Source of the DNA: Verrucomicrobiota bacterium
GTDB taxonomy: Bacteria; Verrucomicrobiota; Verrucomicrobiia; Chthoniobacterales; UBA10450
DNA length: 50,675 nt
Assembly (NCBI GenBank): GCA_003221295.1
Contig: QHRA01000176.1
Span: 1-50,675 of the forward strand
Direction: 5' to 3'
Below, in pieces: positions 1-8,832 of this stretch (position 1 is the first letter of the stretch; each line of letters opens with the position of its first letter). Under the pieces are notes generated by a model, which saw only the letters and a program-made list of their open reading frames with translations, made no database searches and was not told where the DNA came from. The position numbers and the translations under genes are program-made.

Positions 1-26
1 ATTTCTGCCAGTAGTGGTAGTATCAT
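1..26 (-). CDS. atpE: ATP synthase F0 subunit c, first codons only (partial)
   Basis: An ATG on the minus strand at 26-24 opens a frame reading MILPLLAE and runs off the left window edge. Subunit c forms the proton-carrying ring of F0 in the inner membrane. The start follows atpB by about 50 nt in the usual order a then c, which is the main reason for the call. The only purine-rich stretch upstream is A-rich (AAGAAAAAA), so the ribosome site is weak or atypical. Only eight codons are visible, so identity rests on context and on the resemblance to c-subunit N termini. Confidence 0.6.
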
Positions 27-74
27 ATTTTTTCTTATTAGGTTTTGGCGATTTACTTTCTGATCGCCGAAATT

Positions 75-980
75 TCAATGGGCTTCCTCCCCAGGACCGT
101 GTTGCGCAATCAAAAGCGTGAAAATAGCGGTCAATAACATAAAGACCAGGGCCTGGACGAACCCGACCAGAATTTCCAAAAAGTAGAACGGAATTGGAAT
201 TAACCACGCCAGCGCTGGCACCATGTGCGACATGGCGTCGAGAATGCTTTCGCCGGCAAAAATATTCCCAAAGAGACGGAAGCTGAGCGAAACCGGCCGA
301 AACAAAATCGAGATGATTTCCAGCCAACCGACCAGAAAGAAGACGACGACCATCAATATTTTAAGGACGCCGGAAGTCTCGCCTTTCGGTCCGAACAGGT
401 GCATCAGGAATCCTCCGATACCATTCGCCTGAAGTGCCCAGATAAGCCAGAGAACAAAGAAAATAATGGCCATGGCCGAAGTCATGTTCAGATCGGCGTT
501 GGCTCCCCGGAGCAAGGGGCGATCAATGCGAAAGACGCCGCTCGCCGGATCGATATGTCCCCAACCCACCGTCCCGACCCCTGGAATCAGTCCCGCCCAG
601 TTGGTAAACAGGATAAAAATGAAAATGGTGGCAAAAAACCAGAAGGTTTTCTTTACCAACTCATGTCCGATGATTGACTCGAGAAAATTGTAGAGACTTT
701 CCACCAGCCATTCCCAAAAGTTTTGCGCACCGGTCGGGACGGTCTTGATATTTCGAGTCGCGATCTGCGCGAAGAGGATCACCGCCAGCGCGACAATCCA
801 CGAGACAAGCATCGAATTTGTAACCGAAAATTTTCCGATTTGGAAAAGGGGCGCGGCTTTGAGAGAAAGAGTTTCGTGTTCGCTTGGTTCGGCTGCCATC
901 GCTAGTGCTGGCGCGATCAGAGCTCCGATCGTGCAAAGAACAACCAGCTTGGTTCGAAAAAAATAGCGATGCGAAAACAT
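75..980 (-). CDS. atpB: ATP synthase F0 subunit a
   Basis: Subunit a is the membrane stator that forms the two proton half-channels beside the c-ring. The frame can open at a TTG at 998, but the ATG at 980 gives a 301-residue protein with a basic N terminus and a hydrophobic signal-like segment ending at ALAMAA, common in longer a subunits. Several membrane helices follow. The essential arginine lies in RPVSLSFRLFGNIFAGE (about residue 235), matching the Arg210 region of E. coli. The C terminus is hydrophobic and ends GPGEEAH. atpE starts about 50 nt downstream, so the ATP synthase operon continues past the left edge. Identification is secure; only the start is open. Confidence 0.96.
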   Translation of the reverse strand: MFSHRYFFRTKLVVLCTIGALIAPALAMAAEPSEHETLSLKAAPLFQIGKFSVTNSMLVSWIVALAVILFAQIATRNIKTVPTGAQNFWEWLVESLYNFLESIIGHELVKKTFWFFATIFIFILFTNWAGLIPGVGTVGWGHIDPASGVFRIDRPLLRGANADLNMTSAMAIIFFVLWLIWALQANGIGGFLMHLFGPKGETSGVLKILMVVVFFLVGWLEIISILFRPVSLSFRLFGNIFAGESILDAMSHMVPALAWLIPIPFYFLEILVGFVQALVFMLLTAIFTLLIAQHGPGEEAH

Positions 981-1101
981 TGAGTGCGTTTTGAGCAAAC
1001 GAAAACCCGATTTGCCTGGAGGGGGACCAGCCTTAACGGTCCCGCGCTCGACCCTGGGCGCTTGCCGCGCTTACCAAAGCCTCTTTTCCGCGGATGACAA
1101 G

Positions 1102-2322
1102 TTATTTCGCCACTGCACTTTCGATCAGCGGCGCGGACAATGCGACCTCACCCTGCTTCGATTCCTGCGCCAACCCCGCGTCACAGACTTCTTCGTAAAT
1201 GCGTTCCAGTTCCCGAACTGTCATGTCCTGATCGAAATTTTCCGCTACGGCCAGGCGCGCAGCGGCACTAAAGCGCGCATATAATTCAGGTGACTTCGCC
1301 AGTGCGACCATGGAGCGACCGAGACTCTTGGTATCGCCCTCGTCGCTCAAAAAACCGTTGAGATTTTCCGTGACGGCTTCCGGGATTCCACCATGCCGCG
1401 TCGCGATTATGGGCAAGCCAGTCGCCATCGCCTCGAGAATGGAATTCGGCACCCCCTCCTGATTTTCGTCAGGCGGCGTTTCGCTTGGATGAATGAAAAT
1501 GTGCGTCCGTCCGTAAAGGTCGCGTAGATCCGGCTGGCTGAGAAAACCGCAGAAATGCACTTTCTCAGCGATGCCGAGCTTTTGCGCGAGCCCTTGCAAT
1601 TCGGGTTGCAGCGGCCCCTTGCCCGCAATGATGAATTCGGCCTTTGGAAACTCCCGCGCAAAAATTGCAAAAGCACGAATAGCCGATCCGACGCCCTTTT
1701 TCTCGATTAACCGACAGGCCTGCAGGATTTGCCAGCGGCCGTCGGTGGGAAATTCCCGCGGCACCATGGAGAATTCGTGGAGCGGGATTCCGGTACGATT
1801 GATGCGGATCTTTTCTCGCGGGCAACCGAATTTGATCAGGCGATCGGCCAAGGATTGGGATCGAGCCAGAACCACGGGGACGGAATCGAAGAGAATGCGC
1901 AATTTCCCGACATAATTTTCAATGTCCTGCTTAATCCCGACGTCGGCGCCATGAAATGAAACCAGGCATGGTTTGTCCCATTGCCGGATGAAAGGCAATA
2001 GATGCACTCCAGTATGTCCGAAATAAATGTGCATCATGTCGGCCCCGCGGCGACCCAGGATCGAGACCAGCATCTGATATTCGCCCCGATAAATCAGCGG
2101 CGGCCGGCGCTCGACAAATTTCATCCAGCCGTGACGGAGCAAATTTCGGTGCGGCCGCGGAATTCGTTCGATGTCATCAAAGTGAAAGCGTCTGGGGTGT
2201 TCGACCTTCTTCGTCATGACGAAGGTCTGCGCGCGCCGCAATGAAGTGACCTGCCGGTAAATGTGCAGCATTTCCGACTTCAAAAAAGTAGTGCAATAAC
2301 TAGCAACCCTAAGTTGACCCAT
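1102..2322 (-). CDS. GT4-family glycosyltransferase
   Basis: A GT-B fold retaining glycosyltransferase of about 406 residues, probably cytoplasmic and acting on an envelope or exopolysaccharide acceptor. The N-terminal half carries HGADVGIKQD and a basic hinge (ARSQSLADRL). The C-terminal nucleotide-sugar domain has the motifs ACRLIEKKGVGSAI, KVHFCGFLSQPDLRDLY and EGVPNSILEAMATGLPI, the last holding the E-x7-E pair that contacts the donor. An ATG at 2322 (MGQLRVASYCTTF) fits the family N terminus better than the GTG at 2355. It resembles colanic-acid-type transferases. Donor and acceptor cannot be read from sequence. It lies between atpB and obgE on the same strand with no sugar-gene neighbours. 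Confidence 0.85.
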   Translation of the reverse strand: MGQLRVASYCTTFLKSEMLHIYRQVTSLRRAQTFVMTKKVEHPRRFHFDDIERIPRPHRNLLRHGWMKFVERRPPLIYRGEYQMLVSILGRRGADMMHIYFGHTGVHLLPFIRQWDKPCLVSFHGADVGIKQDIENYVGKLRILFDSVPVVLARSQSLADRLIKFGCPREKIRINRTGIPLHEFSMVPREFPTDGRWQILQACRLIEKKGVGSAIRAFAIFAREFPKAEFIIAGKGPLQPELQGLAQKLGIAEKVHFCGFLSQPDLRDLYGRTHIFIHPSETPPDENQEGVPNSILEAMATGLPIIATRHGGIPEAVTENLNGFLSDEGDTKSLGRSMVALAKSPELYARFSAAARLAVAENFDQDMTVRELERIYEEVCDAGLAQESKQGEVALSAPLIESAVAK

Positions 2323-2388
2323 GCGAAACCGCTGACTGTGTGCGAAGTTCTTCACCTTGTCTAATGCTTAATCACATCCGTTTCAGAC

Positions 2389-3558
2389 TCAACTACTGGT
2401 TACAAGCTCCGAGTGCTGATGCATCCATTCTCCTAATAATCGTTTGAGCTCGCTAATTCCGCGTCCTTCCTTCGCCGAAATCGGGACGATGGTGCGCTGT
2501 GGGAAGCGTTTTTGAAAATCGCGCAAATTTTCCTTTGCCTGCGGCAGGTCCATCTTGTTTGCGACAACAAACCATGGCCGCTCCGACAAACGGGGATGAT
2601 AGAGAGCAATTTCACGACGGAGCGATTCGAGATCAGCGATTGGACTTCGCCCTTCGCTTCCCGCCATGTCCAGGACAAAAAGCAATAAACGGCACCTCGT
2701 GATGTGCCGGAGAAAATCATGGCCGAGTCCAAGATTGCGATGCGCCCCTTCGATTAAACCAGGAATATCAGCGACGGTTGCTCGCCAGTAATCGCCAAGC
2801 TCCACTATCCCAATGACCGGATGCAAGGTGGTGAACGCATAAGGCGCGATCTTTGACTGGGCAGCCGAGATCTGCTGGATCAGTGTCGATTTCCCGGCGT
2901 TGGGATAGCCGACAAGCGCCACGTCTGCGATAGAACGCAGCTCGAGAAGAAAATGACCGCTCTCGCCCTCGCCGCCTTCGGTGTATTCGCGCGGCGCGCG
3001 ATTGCGCGAGCTTTTGAAATGCACATTGCCTTTCCCGCCCGCGCCACCTTTGCAGAGCAGAAACTCCTGATCCTCGCGGGTGAGATCAGCGAGAAGGTCG
3101 GATTGCGCATCGTGGATCGCGGACTGGTCGTCCGGCAAGCGACGCGCTTGCCCTACAATTTCTTCGTCATCAATCGAATTTTCGAAGTCGGGGATTGCAT
3201 TGTCTGATCGGTCCCCTTCAATCCGCACTCCGCCATCCCCACTCCGCAATTGATAAACCATCGTTCCGATCGGAACCTTGACGATCTTGTCCGGCGCATT
3301 CTTGCCATGCATTTTCTTCCCGCGCCCATGCCCACCGTTTTTTGCTTTAATAATGGGCTCGTAGAACAAATGAGCGAGGTGGTCGGTATGTCGATCGGCC
3401 CGCAGGATAATATCGCCGCCGCGGCCGCCATCACCGCCATCCGGTCCCCCTTTAGGAACGAATTTCTCGCGCCGGAAACTGACACATCCGCGTCCGCCCT
3501 TTCCGGCCTGCGCAAAAACTTTGATACGATCGACAAACACGGCTCGGGACACTGCCAC
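2389..3558 (-). CDS. obgE: Obg/CgtA GTPase with a repeat-derived insertion
   Basis: Obg is a ribosome-associated GTPase in 50S maturation and growth control. The glycine-rich Obg fold occupies residues 1-205 (GGRGCVSFRREKFVPKGGPD) and the G domain follows: G1 GYPNAGKST at about 217-225, the switch region around TTLHPVIG, G3 DIPG, G4 NKMD, G5 SAKEG. The start is GTG at 3558 with GGAGG a few bases upstream. At 389 residues it is longer than usual because about 45 residues (roughly 104-152) are inserted between VPIGTMVY and LLADLT in the Obg fold. The inserted DNA (3103-3249) contains palindromic and CTCC-type repeats, see the repeat entry. The frame is kept and all GTPase motifs are intact, so the protein is probably functional. 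Confidence 0.96.
   Translation of the reverse strand: MAVSRAVFVDRIKVFAQAGKGGRGCVSFRREKFVPKGGPDGGDGGRGGDIILRADRHTDHLAHLFYEPIIKAKNGGHGRGKKMHGKNAPDKIVKVPIGTMVYQLRSGDGGVRIEGDRSDNAIPDFENSIDDEEIVGQARRLPDDQSAIHDAQSDLLADLTREDQEFLLCKGGAGGKGNVHFKSSRNRAPREYTEGGEGESGHFLLELRSIADVALVGYPNAGKSTLIQQISAAQSKIAPYAFTTLHPVIGIVELGDYWRATVADIPGLIEGAHRNLGLGHDFLRHITRCRLLLFVLDMAGSEGRSPIADLESLRREIALYHPRLSERPWFVVANKMDLPQAKENLRDFQKRFPQRTIVPISAKEGRGISELKRLLGEWMHQHSELVTSS
3103..3249. repeat. Repeat-derived insert inside obgE
   Basis: This segment encodes the extra part of ObgE. It contains an 8-bp-stem palindrome at 3134-3152 (GGCAAGCG, loop ACG, CGCTTGCC) followed by CTAC, and a pyrimidine-rich CTCC repeat at 3221-3250 that resembles the intergenic tract at 40882-40920. 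Both ends meet conserved Obg sequence in frame. The boundaries are inferred from where family similarity stops and resumes. Confidence 0.7.
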
Positions 3559-3942
3559 CGTGAACCTCCGCTGTCATCCCACTGCTCTGGCATTGCGTTC
3601 CCCCGGTCGACGCTTCTTCTGTCATCCCGAGCGAAGCGAGGGACCCCCTCAATGACTCCAACCATCACACAATCAAGAAAACGTGTGATTGAATGCGAGA
3701 TCCTTCGCCGTCTGATGCGGCTCAGGATGACATCGTGTGTCACTTCAACCCGTTGCATTCACAGTTCCCTCACGCCCGGGATTGCTCGCAATCGAGGCCA
3801 TACGAGGAGACGAGGTCGAACGATTCAGCGATGGTGGGGCGTCTGAGCTAGACGCCTTATGCTGGCAAGATTCTCGGTCCGTCGAATTTGGTTGCTATTC
3901 ACATCCTGTTTATCGTTAGCTCCCCCAAGTCACTCAGTAGTC
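3559..3942. other. Intergenic region with palindromic repeat, no gene seen
   Basis: This 384-base gap separates the obgE start from the small gene at 3943. It holds a copy of the GAGCGAAG-type palindrome (left arm 3621-3651, CATCCCGAGCGAAGCGAGGG; right arm ending in CTCAGGATGAC at about 3732). The remainder shows no coding frame resembling a protein. It must also contain the obgE promoter, but no convincing -35/-10 pair is visible. Confidence 0.7.
3621..3732. repeat. Family A palindromic repeat, copy 1
   Basis: Inverted arms GTCATCCCGAGCGAAGCGAG and a diverged GATCCTTCGCCG...CTCAGGATGAC flank a variable centre. It is one of nine family A copies in the window. Here the right arm has drifted and the centre is longer than in other copies. 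Confidence 0.7.
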
Positions 3943-4179
3943 ATGAAAGGTCGCCAACAGGGCCGGCCCACGAAATGGGTTTCGGCAACGATGAAGGAAC
4001 ATGTATCGGTAGGCAAACCGGGCGTGAAGTTTGAAGTGTGGGAGAAGTGGAAAAAGAATCGGCGCAAGCTCGGCACCCTTACCATTAGCGTTGGTGGTTT
4101 GCGCTGGCGCCCGCACAAAGGAAAACTCTCAAAACAACGAAGCTGGGATGCCTTTGCCGAATGGTTCGCGCCAGAGTGA
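3943..4179 (+). CDS. Small basic protein of unknown function
   Basis: A 78-residue frame starting at ATG 3943 (MKGRQQGRPTKWVSATMKEH). The frame is also open back to 3859, but the upstream part looks non-coding. The protein is rich in Lys, Arg and Trp and has no membrane segment or signal. The middle (KFEVWEKWKKNRRKLGTLTI) is amphipathic and followed by SVGGLRWRPHKGK. I do not recognise the family. Codon-like periodicity and a compact soluble composition suggest a real gene, possibly nucleic-acid binding given its charge. It stands alone between obgE (divergent) and the P450 gene (convergent). Confidence 0.55.
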   Translation: MKGRQQGRPTKWVSATMKEHVSVGKPGVKFEVWEKWKKNRRKLGTLTISVGGLRWRPHKGKLSKQRSWDAFAEWFAPE

Positions 4180-4215
4180 GTAAACTGACTTCCCGACTAG
4201 CGCTCAAATCTTCGT

Positions 4216-4245
4216 CACTGTAGCCGCGGTCGCCGGCCGCGGCAT
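4216..4245. repeat. Family B palindrome (GTAGCCGCGGTCGCCGGCCGCGGC)
   Basis: A short GC-rich palindrome between two convergent genes, with the form GTAGC-CGCGGTC-GCCG-GCCGCGG. Related copies lie at 17727-17790, 19628-19710 and inside queA. It could act as a bidirectional transcription terminator hairpin, although no T-run follows. Confidence 0.5.
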
Positions 4246-4246
4246 T

Positions 4247-5656
4247 TCACTTCAACGGCAACTTCACCATCTCGTGAATTTGGCCGCGCACTTCGCTACT
4301 CTCAAACCGCCGATCGTTCTCCCTCAACAGCATAGGCATTCCATATCGTGGGTTCATGGTGATGCGAACGACGCGATCGATGCGCGCGCCCGGTACCACT
4401 GTGAAGCGGAATTTTTGCAACATCATCGCCAGCGCAATTTTCAGCACCTGGATGGCAAACATCGCGCCAACGCAGGCGCGAGGCCCCGCACTAAATGGCA
4501 TGTATTCATATTGCGTTGGATCGATCTCGCGCCACCGATCGGGACGAAACATTTCCGGTTCCGGATAAGTTTCCGGCAAATGATGAGTGAGAAAATGACT
4601 GCAAATGACGCGGGTACCGTGACTAAGCGTGAGCGGTCCCATCGGGATGGCATCGTCATCAGCAGCGCGGATGGTAAACGGCACCGGGGGCAAAATGCGC
4701 ATGCTTTCCTTGATGACGCGGTCGAGAAAGGAAAGCTGCGGCACTTGATCGCGCGTGGGCGCATTACCGCCGAGGACGCAATCAAGTTCATCCATCAATT
4801 CGCGCATGATCGCGGGGTGTTGTGCGAGAAGAAACACCGTCCACGTTAGGGTGCTGGCAGTAGTTTCGAAGCTGGCTCCGAACAGAATTGTCGCCTGACC
4901 GACCAACTCGGTGTCGGTCATGCCGCGGTTTTCATCATCACGCGCCTGGATCAAGAGCGAAAGCACATCGCTGCGATTAGAGGAATCGCGCCGACGTTTC
5001 TCCACCAACGCAAGAATCCCGCGTTCCACGCGTTCGGCATGTTTGAGCAGCCGATGATATGGCGTGCCGGGAATATTGACCGGAAAGAACCAGACTGGTC
5101 CGGAGAAATTGCGACGCGCCCAAATATCCAGCAAACGCGCGATCCGATAAGCATCGCTCGCTTCGTGGCCGAACAGAACAGCACTCGCGATCCGTAGCGT
5201 GACCGCGCGCATGTCGGCATAAACATCGCGCCGACCCACGGTCCATTGGCTGATGACTTCCCGCGCGAGCTCAACAATCAAATCGTGATAACCGGCAACA
5301 GCTTTCTTATGGAACGGCGGCAGGATGAGCTGGCGTTGCTGTTTATGCTGCGGACCGTTCATCCGCGTGAGACCAAAGCGAATTCGACGTTGGGCGGAGT
5401 CTTTCGGTCCGTGAATGAATTGACCGGTGGTGCGAAATTTCGCGGGATCGCCCAAAACCTGCCGATTGAATTCCGGTCCCACTGCGAGCACGTGCAGTTT
5501 CGTCGGTTCGCCAAACGCAATCGGGCCAAGTGCCACCAACTTTCCGCGTTGCCGATGTAGCGTGCGCATGCAACCAATCGGATCGCGAAAGAAGTGTATG
5601 TATTCGCGAGCTGCGAGCGCGCCGGTCAAGACGTTCTTCTTCAGTAGTCGAGCCAT
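4247..5656 (-). CDS. Cytochrome P450
   Basis: A heme-thiolate monooxygenase of 469 residues, soluble in form. The heme-binding loop reads FSAGPRACVG with the axial cysteine at about residue 395. The K-helix ExxR pair is E317/R320 (KESMR). The I-helix oxygen-activation motif is GASFETTAS (about 260-268). A PERF-like segment (FRPDRW) lies between. The sequence resembles bacterial P450s related to the CYP4/CYP102/CYP110 type. No ferredoxin or reductase gene is adjacent, so the electron donor is unknown. Substrate cannot be read; fatty acids or terpenoids are typical for such relatives. It is about 40 nt downstream of a glycogen-synthase-like gene on the same strand. Confidence 0.93.
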   Translation of the reverse strand: MARLLKKNVLTGALAAREYIHFFRDPIGCMRTLHRQRGKLVALGPIAFGEPTKLHVLAVGPEFNRQVLGDPAKFRTTGQFIHGPKDSAQRRIRFGLTRMNGPQHKQQRQLILPPFHKKAVAGYHDLIVELAREVISQWTVGRRDVYADMRAVTLRIASAVLFGHEASDAYRIARLLDIWARRNFSGPVWFFPVNIPGTPYHRLLKHAERVERGILALVEKRRRDSSNRSDVLSLLIQARDDENRGMTDTELVGQATILFGASFETTASTLTWTVFLLAQHPAIMRELMDELDCVLGGNAPTRDQVPQLSFLDRVIKESMRILPPVPFTIRAADDDAIPMGPLTLSHGTRVICSHFLTHHLPETYPEPEMFRPDRWREIDPTQYEYMPFSAGPRACVGAMFAIQVLKIALAMMLQKFRFTVVPGARIDRVVRITMNPRYGMPMLLRENDRRFESSEVRGQIHEMVKLPLK

Positions 5657-5694
5657 TGATTAAGCAGAGCGCGCGGCCGGCAAACATCCCGTTT

Positions 5695-6912
5695 TCATGC
5701 GGCGGCTTTCTTGGCGATGAGCGATTGGTAAAGCGACTTCGTTTCCCGCGCTATCGCGTGCCAACTAAACTTTTTTTCCGCTCGCAGTCTGCCGGCTTTG
5801 CCAAAACGCGCGCGTAATTTTTCGTCCCGCATCAGTTCGTTGATTTTTGCTGCCAAATCGCGCGCGAACTTTTCCGGATGAGTTGGCTCAAACGGGCTCT
5901 CTTTCATTTGCGCGAGCGGAACGAGAAAACCGGTCTCGCCATCTACTACCACTTCCTTGATGCCCCCAACCTTGCTCGCAACAACCGCAGTTTCACAAGC
6001 CATGGCTTCGAGATTAATGATGCCAAACGGTTCATAAATCGATGGACAAGAGAAAACCGCCGCGTGCGAGTAAAGTTGAATCACGCTCGGCTTATCGAGC
6101 ATCTGGTCGATCCAGATTATGCCGTCGCGCGCGCGCCGTGCCTGCTCAACCGCGCGCTTCATTTCTCGAGCGATTTCCGGCGTGTCGGGCGCGCCCGCAC
6201 AAAGCACCACTTGGAAATTTTTGTCCATGAACTCGATCGCGCGGACAAGATGAATAATGCCCTTCTGGCGCGTAATCCGACCGACGAACAACAGATAAGG
6301 TTTTTCCGAATCGATCCCGAATTTGCGGAGGGCATCCTTCGACTTCACCGGGCGATATTCATCAAGATCGATTCCATTGTAGATTACATGTAAACGTTCC
6401 TTCTTTACCATGAACAGACGCGCAATGTCGGCCCTGGTCTCGTTCGAAACGGCAATGACCGCGTCGGCCATTTCGAGAGCGGTCTTTTCGACCCAAAGCG
6501 AAAAATCGTAACCGCCACCGAGCTGCTCGCGTTTCCACGGACGCAGCGGCTCGAGTGAATGCACGGTGATGACAAGCGGAATGCCGTAATTCTTTCGCGC
6601 GAGAATCCCGCCCCAATGCGTATACCAGGTGTGACAGTGCACGATCTGGGCATCGATGCCAGCGGCATTAAAATCGATGCAGCGTCGTACTGCGCCGAGA
6701 GTCGAGCGAAGCGCTTTCGGACAATTCCAGCCGGCCATATCCAATTGAAAACCGCGCACCGTCAGATTCCCGGATCTGACCCTTTGATCGCCGAAACAGC
6801 GGACTTCTACCGGCATCAACTTCGCCAATTCGCGCGACAGATATTCCACATGCACTCCAGCCCCGCCGTAAGTGGAAGGCGGATATTCGTTGGTCAGCAG
6901 AAGCACTTTCAC
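5695..6912 (-). CDS. Glycogen synthase-like GT4 glycosyltransferase (actinobacterial GlgA/GlgM type)
   Basis: A 405-residue GT-B glycosyltransferase. The N terminus MKVLLLTNEYPPSTYGGAGV with the glycine-rich loop and HVEYLSRELAKLM is typical of the GlgA-Coryne/GlgM subfamily, which uses ADP-glucose to extend glucan or form maltose-1-phosphate. VITVHSLEPLRPWKREQLGG and AVSNETRADI follow. The C domain has LLFVGRITRQKGI and EPFGIINLEAMACE with the E-x7-E pair. No glgE, glgB or glgC lies nearby, so whether it makes glycogen or maltose-1-phosphate is open. The ATG at 6912 is a good start. The next gene upstream is the universal stress protein at 6962. Confidence 0.85.
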   Translation of the reverse strand: MKVLLLTNEYPPSTYGGAGVHVEYLSRELAKLMPVEVRCFGDQRVRSGNLTVRGFQLDMAGWNCPKALRSTLGAVRRCIDFNAAGIDAQIVHCHTWYTHWGGILARKNYGIPLVITVHSLEPLRPWKREQLGGGYDFSLWVEKTALEMADAVIAVSNETRADIARLFMVKKERLHVIYNGIDLDEYRPVKSKDALRKFGIDSEKPYLLFVGRITRQKGIIHLVRAIEFMDKNFQVVLCAGAPDTPEIAREMKRAVEQARRARDGIIWIDQMLDKPSVIQLYSHAAVFSCPSIYEPFGIINLEAMACETAVVASKVGGIKEVVVDGETGFLVPLAQMKESPFEPTHPEKFARDLAAKINELMRDEKLRARFGKAGRLRAEKKFSWHAIARETKSLYQSLIAKKAAA

Positions 6913-6961
6913 GAATGAAAGTAGAGCAAGTCTCTGATTTGCTGTTAAACGAAATTCGCAA

Positions 6962-7387
6962 CTATTTCCCGGCGCGAACGAGGAGCACTGGCACCTCGGC
7001 TTTGTGCCGGACGGTGTGAATTGCGCTGCCGAAAAGCAAGTCGCCGAGAAGCCGGTGGCCGTGCGCCGTCATGGCGATCAAATCACATTGTCGATCTTGC
7101 GCGGCTTTTAAGATTCCTTCGCCCGGATCGCCCAGTTCCAGAAGTGTGCTGACCTTCAACCCCTGGCTGCGCAATTTTAGCGCGGAGCTTTCCAGATATG
7201 CGCGGTCGTCTTTCATTTCCTGCGACTCAGCCAGTTTTAATTGGTCGTAGTTTCGCGCGACGAATCCATCGGCCACATGTACAAGGACCAATTCGGAGTC
7301 GTGCAATTTCGCCAGCTCTATGATGTGCGGCAGAAGTGCTTCGTCCGCCCGACTATTTTCCAAAGCAACGAGGATTTTTTGATACAT
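6962..7387 (-). CDS. Universal stress protein family (UspA domain)
   Basis: A 141-residue single Usp domain beginning MYQKILVALENSRADEALLP. The start at ATG 7387 is preferred to 7429 because it lies only two bases after the stop of the NRAMP gene, suggesting translational coupling. The C-terminal part, HGHRLLGDLLFGSAIHTV then VPVLLVR, is the typical nucleotide-binding end of the fold, though the G-x2-G-x9-G signature is imperfect. Usp domains attached to ion transporter genes are common and may sense ATP or help regulate uptake; that role is inference here. Confidence 0.88.
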   Translation of the reverse strand: MYQKILVALENSRADEALLPHIIELAKLHDSELVLVHVADGFVARNYDQLKLAESQEMKDDRAYLESSALKLRSQGLKVSTLLELGDPGEGILKAAQDRQCDLIAMTAHGHRLLGDLLFGSAIHTVRHKAEVPVLLVRAGK

Positions 7388-7389
7388 AG

Positions 7390-8745
7390 CTAGAGCACGC
7401 GCCCAACCCAGTCGCTTATTCCGGCCCAATCACAGAGATATTTCGCATTCAACAAAACGATCAGGGCAGCTGTCGCCCACGAAAGTCCGCGCAGCCAGCC
7501 CGAGGCTGTGAACTCGCCCATTTTGCGGCGGTCACCGGTAAAGATGATGAGGGGGATGACGGCGAAGGAAAGTTGCAGACTCAAAATCACTTGGCTGAGA
7601 ATGAGTAATTTCGCGGTGCCGCTTGCGCCGTAGAGCGCAGCCACGATCACGGCCGGCACGATCGCGACAAGGCGCGTGATCAAACGGCGCAACCATGGAC
7701 GCAGCCGAATGTTGAGAAAACCTTCCATGACGATCTGTCCGGCGAGCGTTCCGGTGAGGGTGGAGTTTTGTCCGGAAGCGAGTAGCGCAAAGGCGAAGAG
7801 CACGCTGGCGATCGGCACACCGAGCATGGGTGAAAGTAGTTTGTAGGCATCTTGAATTTCCGCCACGCCGTGCTGACCGCGGGTGTGAAATGTCGCGGCG
7901 GAAACGACGAGGATAGCGGCGTTGATGAAGAGTGCGAACATGAGCGCGACGGTGGAATCGAGCGTGGCAAACTTGATCGCTTCTGCTTTGCCAGCGGAGT
8001 TCTGTTCGTAGATCCGCGTCTGCACGATCGAGGAGTGAAGATAAAGATTATGCGGCATGACGGTGGCACCCAGAATTCCGATGGCGATGTAAAGCGCGTC
8101 ACGATTGCGCACAATCTCGGGGTTTGGAAAAAATCCGCGGGCAAGATCGACAATCTTCGGCTGCGAGAAAATGACCTCGAACAAGAAACAGCCACCAATC
8201 ATGACGATCAATCCGATGACGAGTGCCTCGATGTAACGAAAACCTTTGTTCTGTAAATACATCACTGCGAGAACATCCAGCGCAGTGATGCAAACGCCGA
8301 AAACGAGCGGGATCTTGAACAGAAGATTGAGCGCGATGGCGGAGCCGATGACTTCCGCCAGGTCGCACGCGCAGATGGCGAGTTCACAAAGAATCCAGAG
8401 GCCAAATGAAACCGGACGCGAATAATGATCGCGACAGGCTTGGGCGAGATCCCGCCCGGTAACGATGCCGAGCCGCGCACAAAGCGATTGCAGGAGAATC
8501 GCCATCAAATTCGAAAGCAAAATGATGCTGAGCAGCATGTAGCCAAATTGGGAACCGCCGGCGAGGTCGGTCGCCCAGTTTCCCGGATCCATGTAACCCA
8601 CGGCGACGAGATAACCGGGGCCGGAGAACGCGAGCAGCTTTCGCCAAAAGCCGGCGTCGCGCGCGATCGGGATAGTGCGATGCACTTCAGGCAAACTCGG
8701 CCTCGCCCGCTCGGTCCGCCATCCGCTCGAAATCTGCTCCTCCAT
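7390..8745 (-). CDS. mntH: NRAMP-family Mn2+/Fe2+ transporter
   Basis: A 451-residue proton-coupled divalent metal importer in the inner membrane with about 11 hydrophobic helices. The first conserved metal-binding motif is [12 protein letters not shown], carrying the Asp and Asn ligands. The second, [10 protein letters not shown], is the helix 6 motif. Soluble residues 1-30 precede the first helix. The start is ATG at 8745 ([13 protein letters not shown]). The Usp gene follows at once, so the pair is probably cotranscribed. I see no Fur or MntR box in the roughly 90-base upstream gap. Confidence 0.95.
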   Translation of the reverse strand: MEEQISSGWRTERARPSLPEVHRTIPIARDAGFWRKLLAFSGPGYLVAVGYMDPGNWATDLAGGSQFGYMLLSIILLSNLMAILLQSLCARLGIVTGRDLAQACRDHYSRPVSFGLWILCELAICACDLAEVIGSAIALNLLFKIPLVFGVCITALDVLAVMYLQNKGFRYIEALVIGLIVMIGGCFLFEVIFSQPKIVDLARGFFPNPEIVRNRDALYIAIGILGATVMPHNLYLHSSIVQTRIYEQNSAGKAEAIKFATLDSTVALMFALFINAAILVVSAATFHTRGQHGVAEIQDAYKLLSPMLGVPIASVLFAFALLASGQNSTLTGTLAGQIVMEGFLNIRLRPWLRRLITRLVAIVPAVIVAALYGASGTAKLLILSQVILSLQLSFAVIPLIIFTGDRRKMGEFTASGWLRGLSWATAALIVLLNAKYLCDWAGISDWVGRVL

Positions 8746-8832
8746 CTTCTCAGCGTCCTGAAAATTTGCTCGCGCGCCAGCGGGAAACGTCTCGCGCTGG
8801 AGGCGGCGGGGCGTGCTCTTTCGTAAACGATA

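Noticed and set aside
3250-3846. 198-codon plus-strand frame across obgE and its upstream repeat
   Set aside because: It is antisense to obgE for most of its length and runs through the palindromic repeat.
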